Shown here piece after piece: positions 34,601 through 44,200 of a DNA stretch of 64,000 bases. A program made the position numbers and the translations under genes. Under the pieces are notes generated by a model. It did no database searches. It saw only the letters and a list, made by a program, of their open reading frames with translations, and was not told the origin of the DNA. Every line of letters begins with the position of its first letter. Position 1 is the first letter of the stretch. Source of the DNA: Maylandia zebra (lineage: Eukaryota > Chordata > Actinopteri > Cichliformes > Cichlidae); NCBI RefSeq assembly GCF_041146795.1, contig NC_135185.1, forward strand, positions 5,137,029 to 5,201,028, in the 5' to 3' direction.

Positions 34601-37600
34601 AGGTTAAAAACATTTGAAAGCGCCCCGTTAACTTTGATTCTTGCCTTTGGTGATTTATATAATGCTTGTATAATCCTGATAAACGATTGATGGAATCCGA
34701 ATTTATCCATGACTTTGTATAAAAATTCCCAATTAACCCGATCGAAGGCCTTTTCTGCATCTAAGCTCATAAGGACCATCTGAATTTTATTTTTCCTAAC
34801 ATAATCAATAACGTGTAGTGTTCGGCGAACATTATCTTGCGTTTGTCTCTGCTTAATAAAACCAGTCTGATCCAAACTAATTATCTGAACAAGAATATTT
34901 TCAATTCTTTTGGCAAGAATGTATGTAAATATCTTAAAGTCCTGGTTAAGAACACTAATGGGGCGGTAATTTCCACAGTCAAGCCTGTCCTTTCCTTCTT
35001 TAGCTATTATAGAGATAGAAGCCTCATTCCAAGATGGGGGAATTACTCCCGTCTTTAAAATATAGTTGAATGATGTTCTCATCAAAGGAGTCAGTACCTC
35101 TTTCATTTCTTTATACCAGTCTGATGGGAATCCATCTGGGCCTGGGCATTTATTCGGTTTCAATTTTGTAATAGCTTTTTTAATTTCAAATTCAGATATG
35201 TCCTTGATTAGGGTTATATTCTGTTTTTCATTCAACTTTGGTAAGTCGAATGAATCTAAAAAAGATATCATACCTTTAATATCCACTCTAGGTTGTGTAT
35301 ATAGTTGTTTGTAGAATTTTAGGAAGGCTGACTGTATATCTTCAAGTTTATACACAATGTTATTTGTTTGAGGGTCCTTTATTTTATATATTGTATTTTC
35401 TAATTGTTGTTTTTTTAATTTATAAGCCAGTAATTTAGCAGATTTGCCTCCTACCTCATAGTATCTTTGTTTTAAAAAAACCATATTTTTTTGTATTTCA
35501 CTTGAAAAAATTTCATCGATTTCGTTTTTCTTCTTTTGTATTTCTAATTGTAAGTTTGTAACTGCGCTTATTTTATGGGCATCTTCAAGATATTGTAGTT
35601 GTGTCTGGAGTTTTCTTAAATGCTCATTTCTCTTCTTTTTTAAATTAGCGCTGTAACCTATGAGTTTTCCTCTTATCACTGCTTTTAGGGCGTCCCATAG
35701 AATACTTGGGGAAACTTCTTCATTATTATTTTCCGCTATATAATCTATTATATCTTGACTAATTTGTTCTTTCATCGTGCTTAGAATACTGCTCCGTGGG
35801 ATGTTCAAGGCTTGGGAAATCTTTTTGTAGCCTAAGCCTGCTTTAAATTTCTCAGTAACTTTATCCCTGACCTGTCTGGTGTCTAAATCCAATCGAGAAT
35901 CCGTGGCAAGATCTGAAAACCGCTGTTAACAAACGCTGTCCATCTAATCGGACTGAGCAGGAGCTGCTTTGCAAAGAAGAATGGGCAAGAGTTTCAGTCT
36001 CTAGATGTGCAAAGCTGGTAGAGACATGCCCTAAAAGACTGGCAGCTGTAATTGCAGTAAAAGGTGGTTCTACAAAGTATTGACTCAGGGGGCTGAATAA
36101 TTACGCACACCCCACTTTGCAGTTATTTATTTGTAAAAAATGTTTGGAATCATGTATGATTTTCGTTCCACTTGTCACGTGTACACCACTTTGTGTTGGT
36201 CTTTCACGTGGAATTCCAATAAAACTGATTCATGTTTGTGGCTGTAATGTGACAAAATGTGGAAAAGTTCAAGGGGACCAAATACTTTTGCAAGCCACTA
36301 TTTATGGTGGTTGATTTTTTTGTGTGTTTATTTCAACATCCATTTGGATATTGGTAGCTTTTGGCTCCAAATAAACACAACAACACAGTGGCAGTCAAAA
36401 TGCTCATATAGGAAGCAATTTCGTGACATCATCAGTCTCCTATGCCTGATACAAACATTTTTATTTAAAAAAAAAAGAAGAAAAATAATCTGTCAGCTTG
36501 TCTTGGGATCCAAGTTTTTCTTGTGTTGGAGCTGTTCAGTTGTTGGGCTGCTTCAAGCTAATTGGCCTTTCCATCCAGCAATCACTGGATATAAATCAGA
36601 AACCTCATAAGAGATAAGTACGGCACTCAAAAAGCTTGATTTGATAATTCTGCAGCAGTTCGTTGAAGAAATTCTAGAGGAAAAAGAAGCTGTTCTAAAA
36701 ATCTCAGACAAGATCAAATCTGTCGCCGGTCAGCTTTTCTGAAAATCTTGTGAATGTGATAACTTAAGAACGAGCCAGCGTAGGATTTTGAAATTGATAC
36801 CATTGGTGTATCTGCTAGGAGGCTGAGGGCTAGCACTGGCAGCTGGCAGTATTTTTCAATTAAGATTAGACAGATGATTCTATGCATGCACATTTTATGA
36901 AACAGAAGTTACTTAGATACCAGAGCTCAGATAAATGGCTGCAGGTAGCACGAGTTGTTTCTAGAAGAACAAAACAGTAACAGTTCAGCCTCTAGTAAAG
37001 AACTAGCTCATGCTCTGCCACCTCCATAATTATGTTGTATGTAAGTTATGAAGTTGAACTGACTTTGTCTCCCATCTCACTTGTAGGATGAACCTTCTTC
37101 CAGTTTGTCCTCCCAGACTGAAATTCCCGATAATCCTCAGCCCAAAATTCCCATCCTCCTTCACCTGAAAAATCCCATCAACTTACAGCCCAGGTCTCCC
37201 AAAATCCCCTCTGTCACAAAGCTCTTGTCTATGAAGAGAATGACTTCTTCGCATTTTGAAATACATAAGGATCCTGAAAGCTCTAAGAAGCAAAAAAGGA
37301 TAGAGAATCCGATAAATCCCCAGCCAGAGAAGCTTGCACAGCCTCAAGAACAGGAAAAAACAAGTAGCCCTCAGGGCAACAATGGGACACAACACTGCAT
37401 CCAAGCACAGCTTGTTTTAGAGCAGCATGCTCCACTGCAGCACATTCAGGCTCCAAGTCAAAAAAGTCCTCCAGAGGCACATACATCAACACAAATCCGA
37501 AGTCATTGCAGTGTCCAGCGCACAGTGAAGAAGAAAAGAGGCCCAGAGGCAGATTCTTCAGCTAAATGGAGCTCTAGCAGTGGTCTGGAGCCTGTGATGG

Positions 37601-39777
37601 CCCTGAGCACCAAACCCTGGCCTGTCTTCACCATCGGTAGCTCTGCTGTGGAAAAAACTGCAAAACCCTCGCCTAATGCTGACAGGTGCAGCACAAAATA
37701 TCAGTCTTTTTATACCTATTTTCATTATTTCATATTCTGATTTTGCTGGCAGGTGGTGTTTGTCAGAGGTTTAATGGGTTTGTCGTCTGTTTTTGTGTGT
37801 CCGAGCAGCTCAGCTGTTTTTTATAGGCCCATCAGGCTTCAGGCCCGAACTGTCATTCAGCAGTGTAGTCACGCAAAGATTAAGCTCAAACCTGCTGTGG
37901 ATGGAGCAGATGCTCAGTGGGCAGAGGTGGGTGCGTTTGTTTTTCAATGTATTTTATTTAATTAAGTCTTTGTCTTGTCGTGGAAATGTAATAATCATGT
38001 CCTGCTGCCCCCTGCTTTGGATTTTGGTGTACTTTTATCAAACATTTGATTAATACAATACGTTATATTTTGTGTGATGGTGGTTTATTAACAGTTACTG
38101 GATTAATTTAATCAGTTCTCATAAAACTACTGTATTTAAATCAGTCTAGTCACACACTGTTCGGTGAGTATAATCCAATCTCGTGTGGATATTGAGGTTT
38201 ATGACTACTCAAACCTTTTCCATGTTCAGAAAGGATATACAGTGTAACAGGCTGAAGCATAATGTGGCACTTTATTCTCATAATTAATGAAATGTAAATG
38301 CTTACTTGAGGTTAAAACATTAATGTGTGAGACTTTGTTTTTATGTGCGATCCTGTAAAGTACCCAATTAATTATTATTGTTTCCACACTGTGCCTCCCT
38401 CTCCTTAGATTCAGCAGGGATTGGTTGTCTATGTGTGTTTCTTTCACGGAGCCACTGAAGATGTGACAAATGAGATGGGTGAGTTACTGCTGCACATGTT
38501 AGCTGACTCACAGTAGCTAATAACCAGAAAACGGTAATAGCAGCTTAGACAAATGAATTTAAATTAACTACTGAAAGTTGCTCACCTTAAATTTCTTATA
38601 GAGATCCAGAAATTGGTCTTTGAGCCAAAGTGGGGAAAAAAAAGTGTCAAACAGCACTTTGAAAAAAAAAAAAAAAAAAAACCCCACAAAACATGTAAAA
38701 GTTATCCAAACAACTCAAACACAGTATGTACGCTCACTGCTCTTAAAGGCAATGATCTTATCAGCTAAGAAAAGGAAACTCGGGCTATAGTTCACACAGG
38801 CTGATCAAATTTAGACAACAGAAGACTGTAAAAGCATTGCCTGGTCTGATGAGTTTTTCTGCTGTGACATTCTGACAGTAAACAACATGAAAGTGTGGAT
38901 CCTGCAGGTTGGTGTGGGTGGTGCATACTTGAGTGTAGGATATTTATCTTGGCACACTCTGAGCTGCTTGGTACCAACTGAGTGTTGTTTAAACACCACA
39001 GCAAACCTGAGTATTATTGCTGACCATGTCCATCCTTTAGTGATCACGCTTTACTCACCACCTGATGAGTAAAGCGTGATCATGTGCGATTGTGTTATGT
39101 CACAAAGCTCGGATCATCTTAAATTGGTATCTTGAACATAGCATTGAGTTCATTGGATGAGGTGGAACTGGAGATTCATGTTATGGATCAGCTGCAGCTG
39201 TGTGATGCTTGCATGTAAATATGAACCAAAATCTGAGGAATGTTTCCAGCACCTTCCTGAATTCATGCTAAGAATTAATCCAGGTCTGAAGGCAAAGGGG
39301 GATCCAAGCAAGGTGGACATAATATGAATTTAAGGGGTAATCTTATGTTAACAGGATGATAAATTTATGTATAACTAAACGTTACAGTCAAACAGATTTC
39401 CATCTTGTGGCCTAAGGCTTTGTCTGTTTTCCACCGTGTCCTCAACAGCCAACACTCTGATGACTACCAGGCTTTTCCGGAAACATTCCGGGCATTGTGT
39501 GTCCCTCCTGGATCTTCCTGGAAGTATTTTATTTGTCCCCCAAGACTCCCTGCTTGGGAAGCCAGCACCCAACAGAAGGATGCAGTACAAGGGTGGATGC
39601 GAGCTGTGGTGGGGTGCTCAGCTCTTCTCAAGTCTGGTCTCCGCCTGCAGAGAACTCATGACAGGTTCAGCGAAGTGCACAAATGCAGGTGTAAAGGTAG
39701 AACATGGACTCTATGGACGAAAACAAGAAATCGCCCTGAACTCTGTGGAGCCGCAATCTGTGCTCCTGGAGTTCTGA
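22675..39777 (+). CDS. Fusion gene: three HHCC integrase-type zinc modules, two THAP domains, DTD2-like C-terminus (1,034 aa)
   Basis: Exons: 22675-22798, 23304-23440, 23535-23704, 24373-24556, 24832-25085, 25169-25254, 25399-25460, 26883-27121, 28311-28500, 28576-28617, 28713-28833, 29331-29472, 29555-29719, 29828-29900, 37087-37685, 37809-37926, 38409-38478, 39449-39777. All have AG/GT borders and matching phases; they total 3,105 bp. HHCC modules like the Gypsy integrase N-terminal zinc domain: H71/H76/C106/C109, H348/H353/C383/C386, H566/H571/C601/C604, each preceded by a DGxL strand motif and with 29 residues between second His and first Cys. THAP (C2CH): C125/C130/C173/H176 with AVPSI at 196-200, and C397/C402/C449/H452 with AVPAL. 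Residues about 605-862 are a Lys/Ser/Pro/Gln-rich linker. Residues about 863-1034 resemble DTD2. Likely nuclear and DNA-binding; catalysis is doubtful. The ATG directly follows an acceptor, so a 5' UTR exon is expected. Confidence 0.82.
24373..24556 (+). CDS. Exon 4 of the fusion gene: second half of THAP domain 1
   Basis: 61 codons with FPKDPGQRQKWL, YICSRHF and AVPSIM. Together with FCLVYGC at the end of exon 3 this gives all four C2CH zinc ligands, the conserved Trp and the AVPxx box that define THAP domains. An intron at this point inside the domain (after TFHR) also splits THAP domain 2, so the two domains are paralogous copies including their intron. Confidence 0.85.
25865..26570 (+). 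mobile_element. Rex1-type LINE fragment, internally deleted
   Basis: Contains Rex1-like coding traces: QDPLQFALR, FSSAFNPMRPNLLGDKLRMM, then after a deletion a C-terminal block reading STTERHRKSFLPVAISLYNS. It ends in ATTAAGTATTCTGATTCTGA, a TTCTGA-repeat tail. The reading frame is broken by several frameshifts and most of the reverse transcriptase is missing. It lies in intron 7 of the fusion gene. Confidence 0.7.
27806..28162 (+). pseudogene. Tc1-like transposase C-terminal remnant with right TIR
   Basis: A decayed frame reads KYCSGKV, then SRFNQSNQASVGCAGQ in a shifted frame where a Tc1 copy would have LNPIEHLWDVLDKQV. The end TGGTCATATTGTTATGCCTG followed by ATCAGTGTA is a typical Tc1-like terminal inverted repeat. 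The left half of the element is absent. It lies in intron 8 of the fusion gene. Confidence 0.65.
29910..31228 (+). mobile_element. Rex1/Babar LINE, 5'-truncated
   Basis: An open frame of 355 codons (29948-31015) encodes the C-terminal part of a Rex1-type reverse transcriptase: FADFSSAFNTIQP, STGSPQGCCLSPLLFILYTN, the catalytic FADDTVIVSL and LSLNVSKTKDMIIDFRK. Rex1 belongs to the CR1 superclade and copies its RNA by target-primed reverse transcription. The endonuclease and the N-terminal reverse transcriptase motifs are missing. The 3' tail is a run of ATTGA units near 31202-31227, different from the TTCTGA tail of the 25865-26570 copy, so two subfamilies are present. It sits in intron 14 of the fusion gene, in the same orientation. 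Confidence 0.85.
31543..32461 (-). pseudogene. Tc1-like transposase, main part
   Basis: The C-terminal 201 codons (31543-32148) are open and carry GGGSIMLWGGFSSAGTGK, FQQDNDPKHKA and WPSQRPDLNPIENLW, the DDE core with its second Asp (in DNDPKH) and final Glu (in NPIENLW). The first DDE Asp lies in the block WSDETKMELFG (about 32110-32080), in another frame, and the N-terminal DNA-binding block (IIQKWKEYGTTVNLPRQGRP) near 32440-32380 is in frame with neither, so frameshifts break the gene. The first 30-odd codons are displaced to 35790-35880 by the L1. A dead transposase of the cut-and-paste type. Confidence 0.8.
32462..35789 (-). mobile_element. L1-clade LINE, 5'-truncated, with 17-bp target duplication
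   Basis: Flanked by the 17-bp direct repeat TGCTCCGTGGGATGTTC at 32445-32461 and 35790-35806, with the poly(A) end (T run) next to the left copy: the hallmarks of L1 target-primed insertion. The frame open from 33328 encodes reverse transcriptase motifs ITKLKPNKCPGPDGFPSDWY, YRPISVLNQDFK, LDAEKAFDRVNWEFL, GTRQGCPLSPSLFALFIEAL and the catalytic FADDILIY, plus the L1 C-terminal region. The endonuclease is missing by truncation. Because it landed in frame inside the Tc1 transposase, the open frame reads through from 35 Tc1 codons into L1. Further 3' sequence 32763-33089 is a frame-shifted continuation. Confidence 0.9.
36301..37086. other. Intron 14 remainder of the fusion gene
   Basis: No recognisable gene or classified repeat. 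It ends with the acceptor CATCTCACTTGTAG of the long linker exon. Confidence 0.5.
37087..37685 (+). CDS. Linker exon of the fusion gene (hydrophilic, 200 codons)
   Basis: Open in the frame set by both neighbours. It is rich in Lys, Ser, Pro and Gln, with short repeats of the form NPINPQPxxP (DNPQPKIPILLHLKNPINLQ and RIENPINPQPEKL) and a basic stretch VKKKRGPEAD that could be a nuclear-localisation signal. No domain is recognised. The next acceptor (GAGCAG) is a tandem NAGNAG site, so one Ser may be optional in the product. Confidence 0.75.
39041..39082. repeat. Perfect 17-bp inverted repeat (hairpin)
   Basis: TGATCACGCTTTACTCA at 39041-39057 and its exact complement at 39066-39082, with an 8-base loop. 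It lies in the last intron of the fusion gene. Function unknown; it could be a trace of a small palindromic element. Confidence 0.85.
39449..39777 (+). CDS. Last exon of the fusion gene: DTD2-like core
   Basis: Aligned by eye with the last dtd2 exon (326 bp there, 329 bp here): VSLLDLPGSILFVPQDSLLG for [25 protein letters not shown] for RGMQY, VKVEHGLYGRKQEIALN for [17 protein letters not shown], and a shared C-terminal LEF/MEF. The Gly of the Gly-Pro active-site pair is replaced by Glu (SVEPQS, where dtd2 has TNGPYT), and the LGGxxKGR segment is changed. Upstream exons 37809-37926 and 38409-38478 supply the DTD2-like N-terminus; the 70-bp exon has the same size and phases as dtd2 exon 2. Probably the fold is kept without the deacylase reaction. 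Confidence 0.85.
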
Positions 39778-39876
39778 GGTACATCTTAACATCAGTGTGG
39801 GACATTCAGTACTTCATCTGGGCTTTCTTCCATCCCTCATGTAAAGGTTAAACTAGTGTTGTGGAATTTTCATGTT

Positions 39877-39882
39877 AATAAA
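39877..39882 (+). terminator. Fusion-gene poly(A) signal
   Basis: AATAAA 100 bases after the stop at 39777, in the context CATGTTAATAAAATC. Confidence 0.65.
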
Positions 39883-39899
39883 ATCTGCAACAAGGTCAG

Positions 39900-41211
39900 C
39901 TGTGGTCAAGCTATTTTAATTACTGCATGAAGGAGAGACAACACATCAAATATCACAGTTCTGCAGAATCTTGACTAAAATACTCAAAACAGTTGGAAGT
40001 TCTATATCAATTTTTTAGGACTCTTCCATATTGTATAAATCACAGGAAAAAAAATGTTCTAATGAATTTTTATTCATCCATAAAAGTAAAACACTCAGCA
40101 AAGAAATGTAACATTAACCCTGTTGAACAAAGGAGTTTTTAAAACGAACCCTTCTGCATTTCTTGCTACATTCAAATTGTAAAGCTAAAAAAAATAAAAA
40201 TAAAAATCTGCAGACATTTAGAAAAATGTTGCGCTTCAGAAATAACTGTAGGGCTTGTTGAAAAGCAATAAATGAATAAGAAATAATTAGCTTACACAAC
40301 CTGAAAGCTCAAATATTGCAATGATCAATTTGAAATCAAAAAATTAAGTCACCTGGACTCAAAACGTAACAATAATGCGTTTTTGCAGTAACACAGAAGC
40401 CGTTTCTGGTCCTGACATTTCATGTAATGGTTTCAAAACAAAAATATTTTGACCACTAGACAACTTTGATCCTGAGGTTTTTGTCCTCTTACCCAGTTTA
40501 GTTTTTTCTGTCAAGGACGCAAAGATCTCCATTATTAAAATAATGAACCTATTTTAGAGTCTTTTCAGCTCTTCAAACTATCTTTAATTTTTCATCCAGA
40601 AAGCAAAACTCAGATGACCCAACAGCTAAACGTTTGCCTCTGACAGATGTGTCAGACACACAGGCTGATCCCAGCACAACTCTGTTTAAGAAAGAATTTT
40701 TTAAGGAGTTTTCAACGTAAACTGCCTTCTCAAAACATGACTTGCTGCTACTGTTCTTCATGTGTTACATTATGTAAACAGTACTGTCAGATCTTACAGA
40801 ACAAAACGGGCTACTTGAATCAGTCACTTTGGGAACTGGAATAAACTGACAGATCTGATTATTTAAGAGCTTCTTATGTCTTTAAAGACCATGCCTGAGC
40901 ATGTAAGGCATCGTTTAACAATGCACATAACTAACGTATTTTGTTTGTGGATTACAAACCAGCCAGACATAACATGATGCAACTGCTACTCTGCTCTTCT
41001 GTTTGTTGCAAAAAAAAAAAAAAAGTGTCACATTTCGGCCTATTTATTAGCTTTATGACCGAGAAGACCTTCAGTACTCCTGATCCATGGCTGCCTTCAT
41101 ATGCCTTCAGACAACGGGTCTTACCTCAGGTCTTCTTGACACTGCTCATTCTGGTGCAGTGCTTTTGGGAAGAAAAATAACTTAATTCCCACATTTCTGC
41201 CTCGCACCCGT
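39900..41211. other. Intergenic interval and 3' UTR of the F-box gene
   Basis: Convergent 3' ends. A minus-strand AATAAA candidate lies at 41043-41048, about 165 bases past the F-box stop. An A run lies at 41010-41024. No other gene is seen. Confidence 0.45.
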
Positions 41212-44200
41212 TCAGTCTCCTTCCCACACACAGTCACATTCACGCAGTGGGTTCCTTTGCCGCATCGTTGTTATGACCGTGATCCTGTTCTCAGACAGCT
41301 CCTGCAGCTCACTGATCAGCTCCTGCACAGATGGGCTCGGCCAAGGGTGCCCGTTGAGGTAATCTCGGAGGATGAACGAACGCTCCACGATCAGCTCCAG
41401 CCGCACCAGGTGTCGCAGCTTGTGGAGGCTCAGCAGGTCTTTCTCTGGTTCCCGGCGGAAAAATCTGCAGGAAACAGGACAGGACTCGTTAACGTACCTC
41501 AAGAGCAGGTTCACAATATCTTATAGGGTTGTAGTAAGGTCATTTTCTTGTTTGCTTGTTGAAACGTCTTTAAACAGTAAATGGACTGGTACTTAAATAG
41601 CACCTTTCTTCTCCAGCTGAGAACTCAAAGCTCTCATTCACCCAATCGAACACACACATCCATACAAGTGCTTTTCTATGCCCAGGCGCCTTAATCCAAC
41701 ATCTCTTACACACGCACACATACTGATTAAGGCATCAAAGCAACTCATGGTTCAGATTCTTGCCCAATGGAAATCTGACCACTGACTTTCGGATTGGTAG
41801 ACAATCCACATCCTGAGCCACTGCCACCCTCATTTACTTATTAATAGGTCTATTGTAGGTCTTTGGGTCATGTGGACCTCATACCCTGTTATACAGATAC
41901 AAAAAAAAAAAAGGCCTGCAGCTTTAAAAAACAAAACAGGAAACAATTTTTTCCAGGAAAAAACAAACAAACTTATAGTTAATTTAAAATAGCTGATGCT
42001 AACTGAGCAGTTGTAGGGGGGGACTTCCCGATTGACACAAGAAACAACTTGCACAAATCAAACTGCCACATCCGATCACCACTGAACGGACTAAGATTTC
42101 ATCATGTATGGATGCTTTAGTGCCCTGTATATTTTGAGGCAGGTTATATAGAAGAGAAGTGCACATTTAAACAATCAGCATTTCTTAAATGACTGATTAA
42201 TGCTTATTTTCATTTTTAATTAACAGTAGTTTGTGGAGACCTCTTCACTGGGATTTTATCCAAATCTTCCCTTACTTAGATCATTACATTTCTTGAAACA
42301 TAATTTTATTACAGGGATTAGACATTTTAAAAAAACAAAAAGAACAAACTGTTCATTCACTGCAGAAAACTGTCCCCACAGATTAGTTCCCTGCAAAATC
42401 TTGAAATGACCAAATTTATCCAAATAATTTTGGGTAACCCAAATTTTCATTATCTGATGGGATAATCTGTTAGTTGAAAATGAATCTAAAATGTTTTATA
42501 ACTGAATACTTGTTTTTAGCCATTCTTAAGGAAAAACCTAATGTTCTCAAATGAGAAGACATTATGCTTTACTTTATGATAAATAATACAGTCTGATCAA
42601 CATTCTCCTGCTTAGACTGCCAGGCAGAAAAACTAGGATGAACTAAGGCTCACCGTATCCTGAGTGTCTTGAGTTGAGGAAACAGCATAGGGATCCGTCT
42701 GCAGAGACTGCCACTGGAGCGGTTCTGTTCAATATCAAGGTGCTCCAGTCCTGGAACTTTAGGCGCAATAGAGTCCATGTCTTTCAGCGTTATGGCTACT
42801 CGCAGCGTCAGCCTGGTCACACTGGGTGGGATGGTGGTGGTATAGGTAGTGAGAGAATTCCCACCTACAAGGACAGAAAGCAGCACCAAGAGTTAAGGAG
42901 AAACTTGGATTTCGGGCGATCGTGGCTCGAGAGTTGGGAGTTCATCTTGTAGTTAGGTCGAGCCCCGGCTCGGACAGTCTCGGTCGTTGTGTCCTTGGGC
43001 AAGACACTTCAACTACCGCCTACTGGTGATGGCCAGAAGGGCCGATATGGCAGCCTCGCTTCTATCAGTCGGCCCCAGGGCAGCTGTGGCTACAACTGTA
43101 GCTGCCTCCACCAGTGTGTGAATGTGAGTGAATGAATGAATAGTGGAATTGTAAAGCGCTTTGAGGGTCTCGAAAAGTGCTATATAAATGCAATCCATTA
43201 TTATTATTATTATTTCCCCCGCCTGAGGCTCAGTTCTGCTTTGAAAACCAGGAATTAAGATGCACTGACATTGCCAAATAAACTGCATATAACGATGCAG
43301 AAAGATGCTTTTTAAACCTGCGCAAAAAATATTAGTTGCCTAACAATTATGCAGTTGTCCCAGACCAACTAAAAGAAACCCACACAAACTGCAGAACAGC
43401 AGAGTTACTCACCGATGATAGTGAGAGATTTTAAGTGTTGCAGAGGACTCAGCCAGGCCTGCAGGCGACACTCAACGCCCTCTCTGATGTACCTGTACCT
43501 GACGGCCAGCGACTCAAGAGAGGTGAGACTTCTCAGCGCATTCTCTGACAGGGTGGTTTCTGGGTAATCCACCAGTTCCAGAGTGGTCAGCACAGGGCCA
43601 CCGTAGCAGAACACTGCAGGACCAAAAAGTATGTTTATTTCTATATCCTAGCACAGGGGCGTCCAACTCCAGTCCTCGAGAGCTACTGTCCTGCAGCTTT
43701 TAGATGCATCCCTACTCCAACACAGGTGAATTAAATGATTGGATTACCTCTTCAGCATGCCATCAAGTTTGGCAAAGTCCTGGTAACAAGCCATTCATTT
43801 GATTCAGGTGTGTCAGAACAAGGATGCATCTAAAAGCTACAGGACAGTGGCTCTCAAGGACTGGAGGTGGACACAACGGACTTTGACCACAGTGCTGCAC
43901 AGCAAATAAAACCATCTGCAGTTGTAATAGTATAAAACGTTGGGTAAAAGTTGCAGCAATTAAGTAAGAAACAGAACACTGCAGTATGCAGTAAGGGAAA
44001 CTTGTCTTTAGTCACTATTTGTACATGACCTAATCTGCAGCTTGGCAGCAGAAGTATTTTTCTTTTGTTTAATCAGCCCTTTCAGGATATGTTAGTTTGT
44101 TGATATAGTGGCACAGCCATCTCATTATGCTGGATACTTTGTAATAAAAGCATTTACACAAACTAATCTGTTTGGCTTTGTTCTTCTCCTGGTTCTTACC

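Larger units (their letters stand above)
31324..36300 (-). mobile_element. Tc1-like transposon with inverted duplicated 3' ends, split by an L1
   Basis: The left end CAGTGGCTTGCAAAAGTATT follows a TA. The right end GCAAGCCACTA near 36300 is its inverse. The transposase gene runs on the minus strand: N-terminus at about 35880-35790, interrupted by an L1 at 32462-35789, resuming at 32461 and ending at 31543. From about 35880 to 36300 the sequence is instead an inverted copy of the 3' third (ENPWQDLKTAVNKRCPSNRT... to the TIR), so both ends are 3' ends and the original 5' end is gone. Excluding the L1, the element is about 1.65 kb. Confidence 0.8.
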
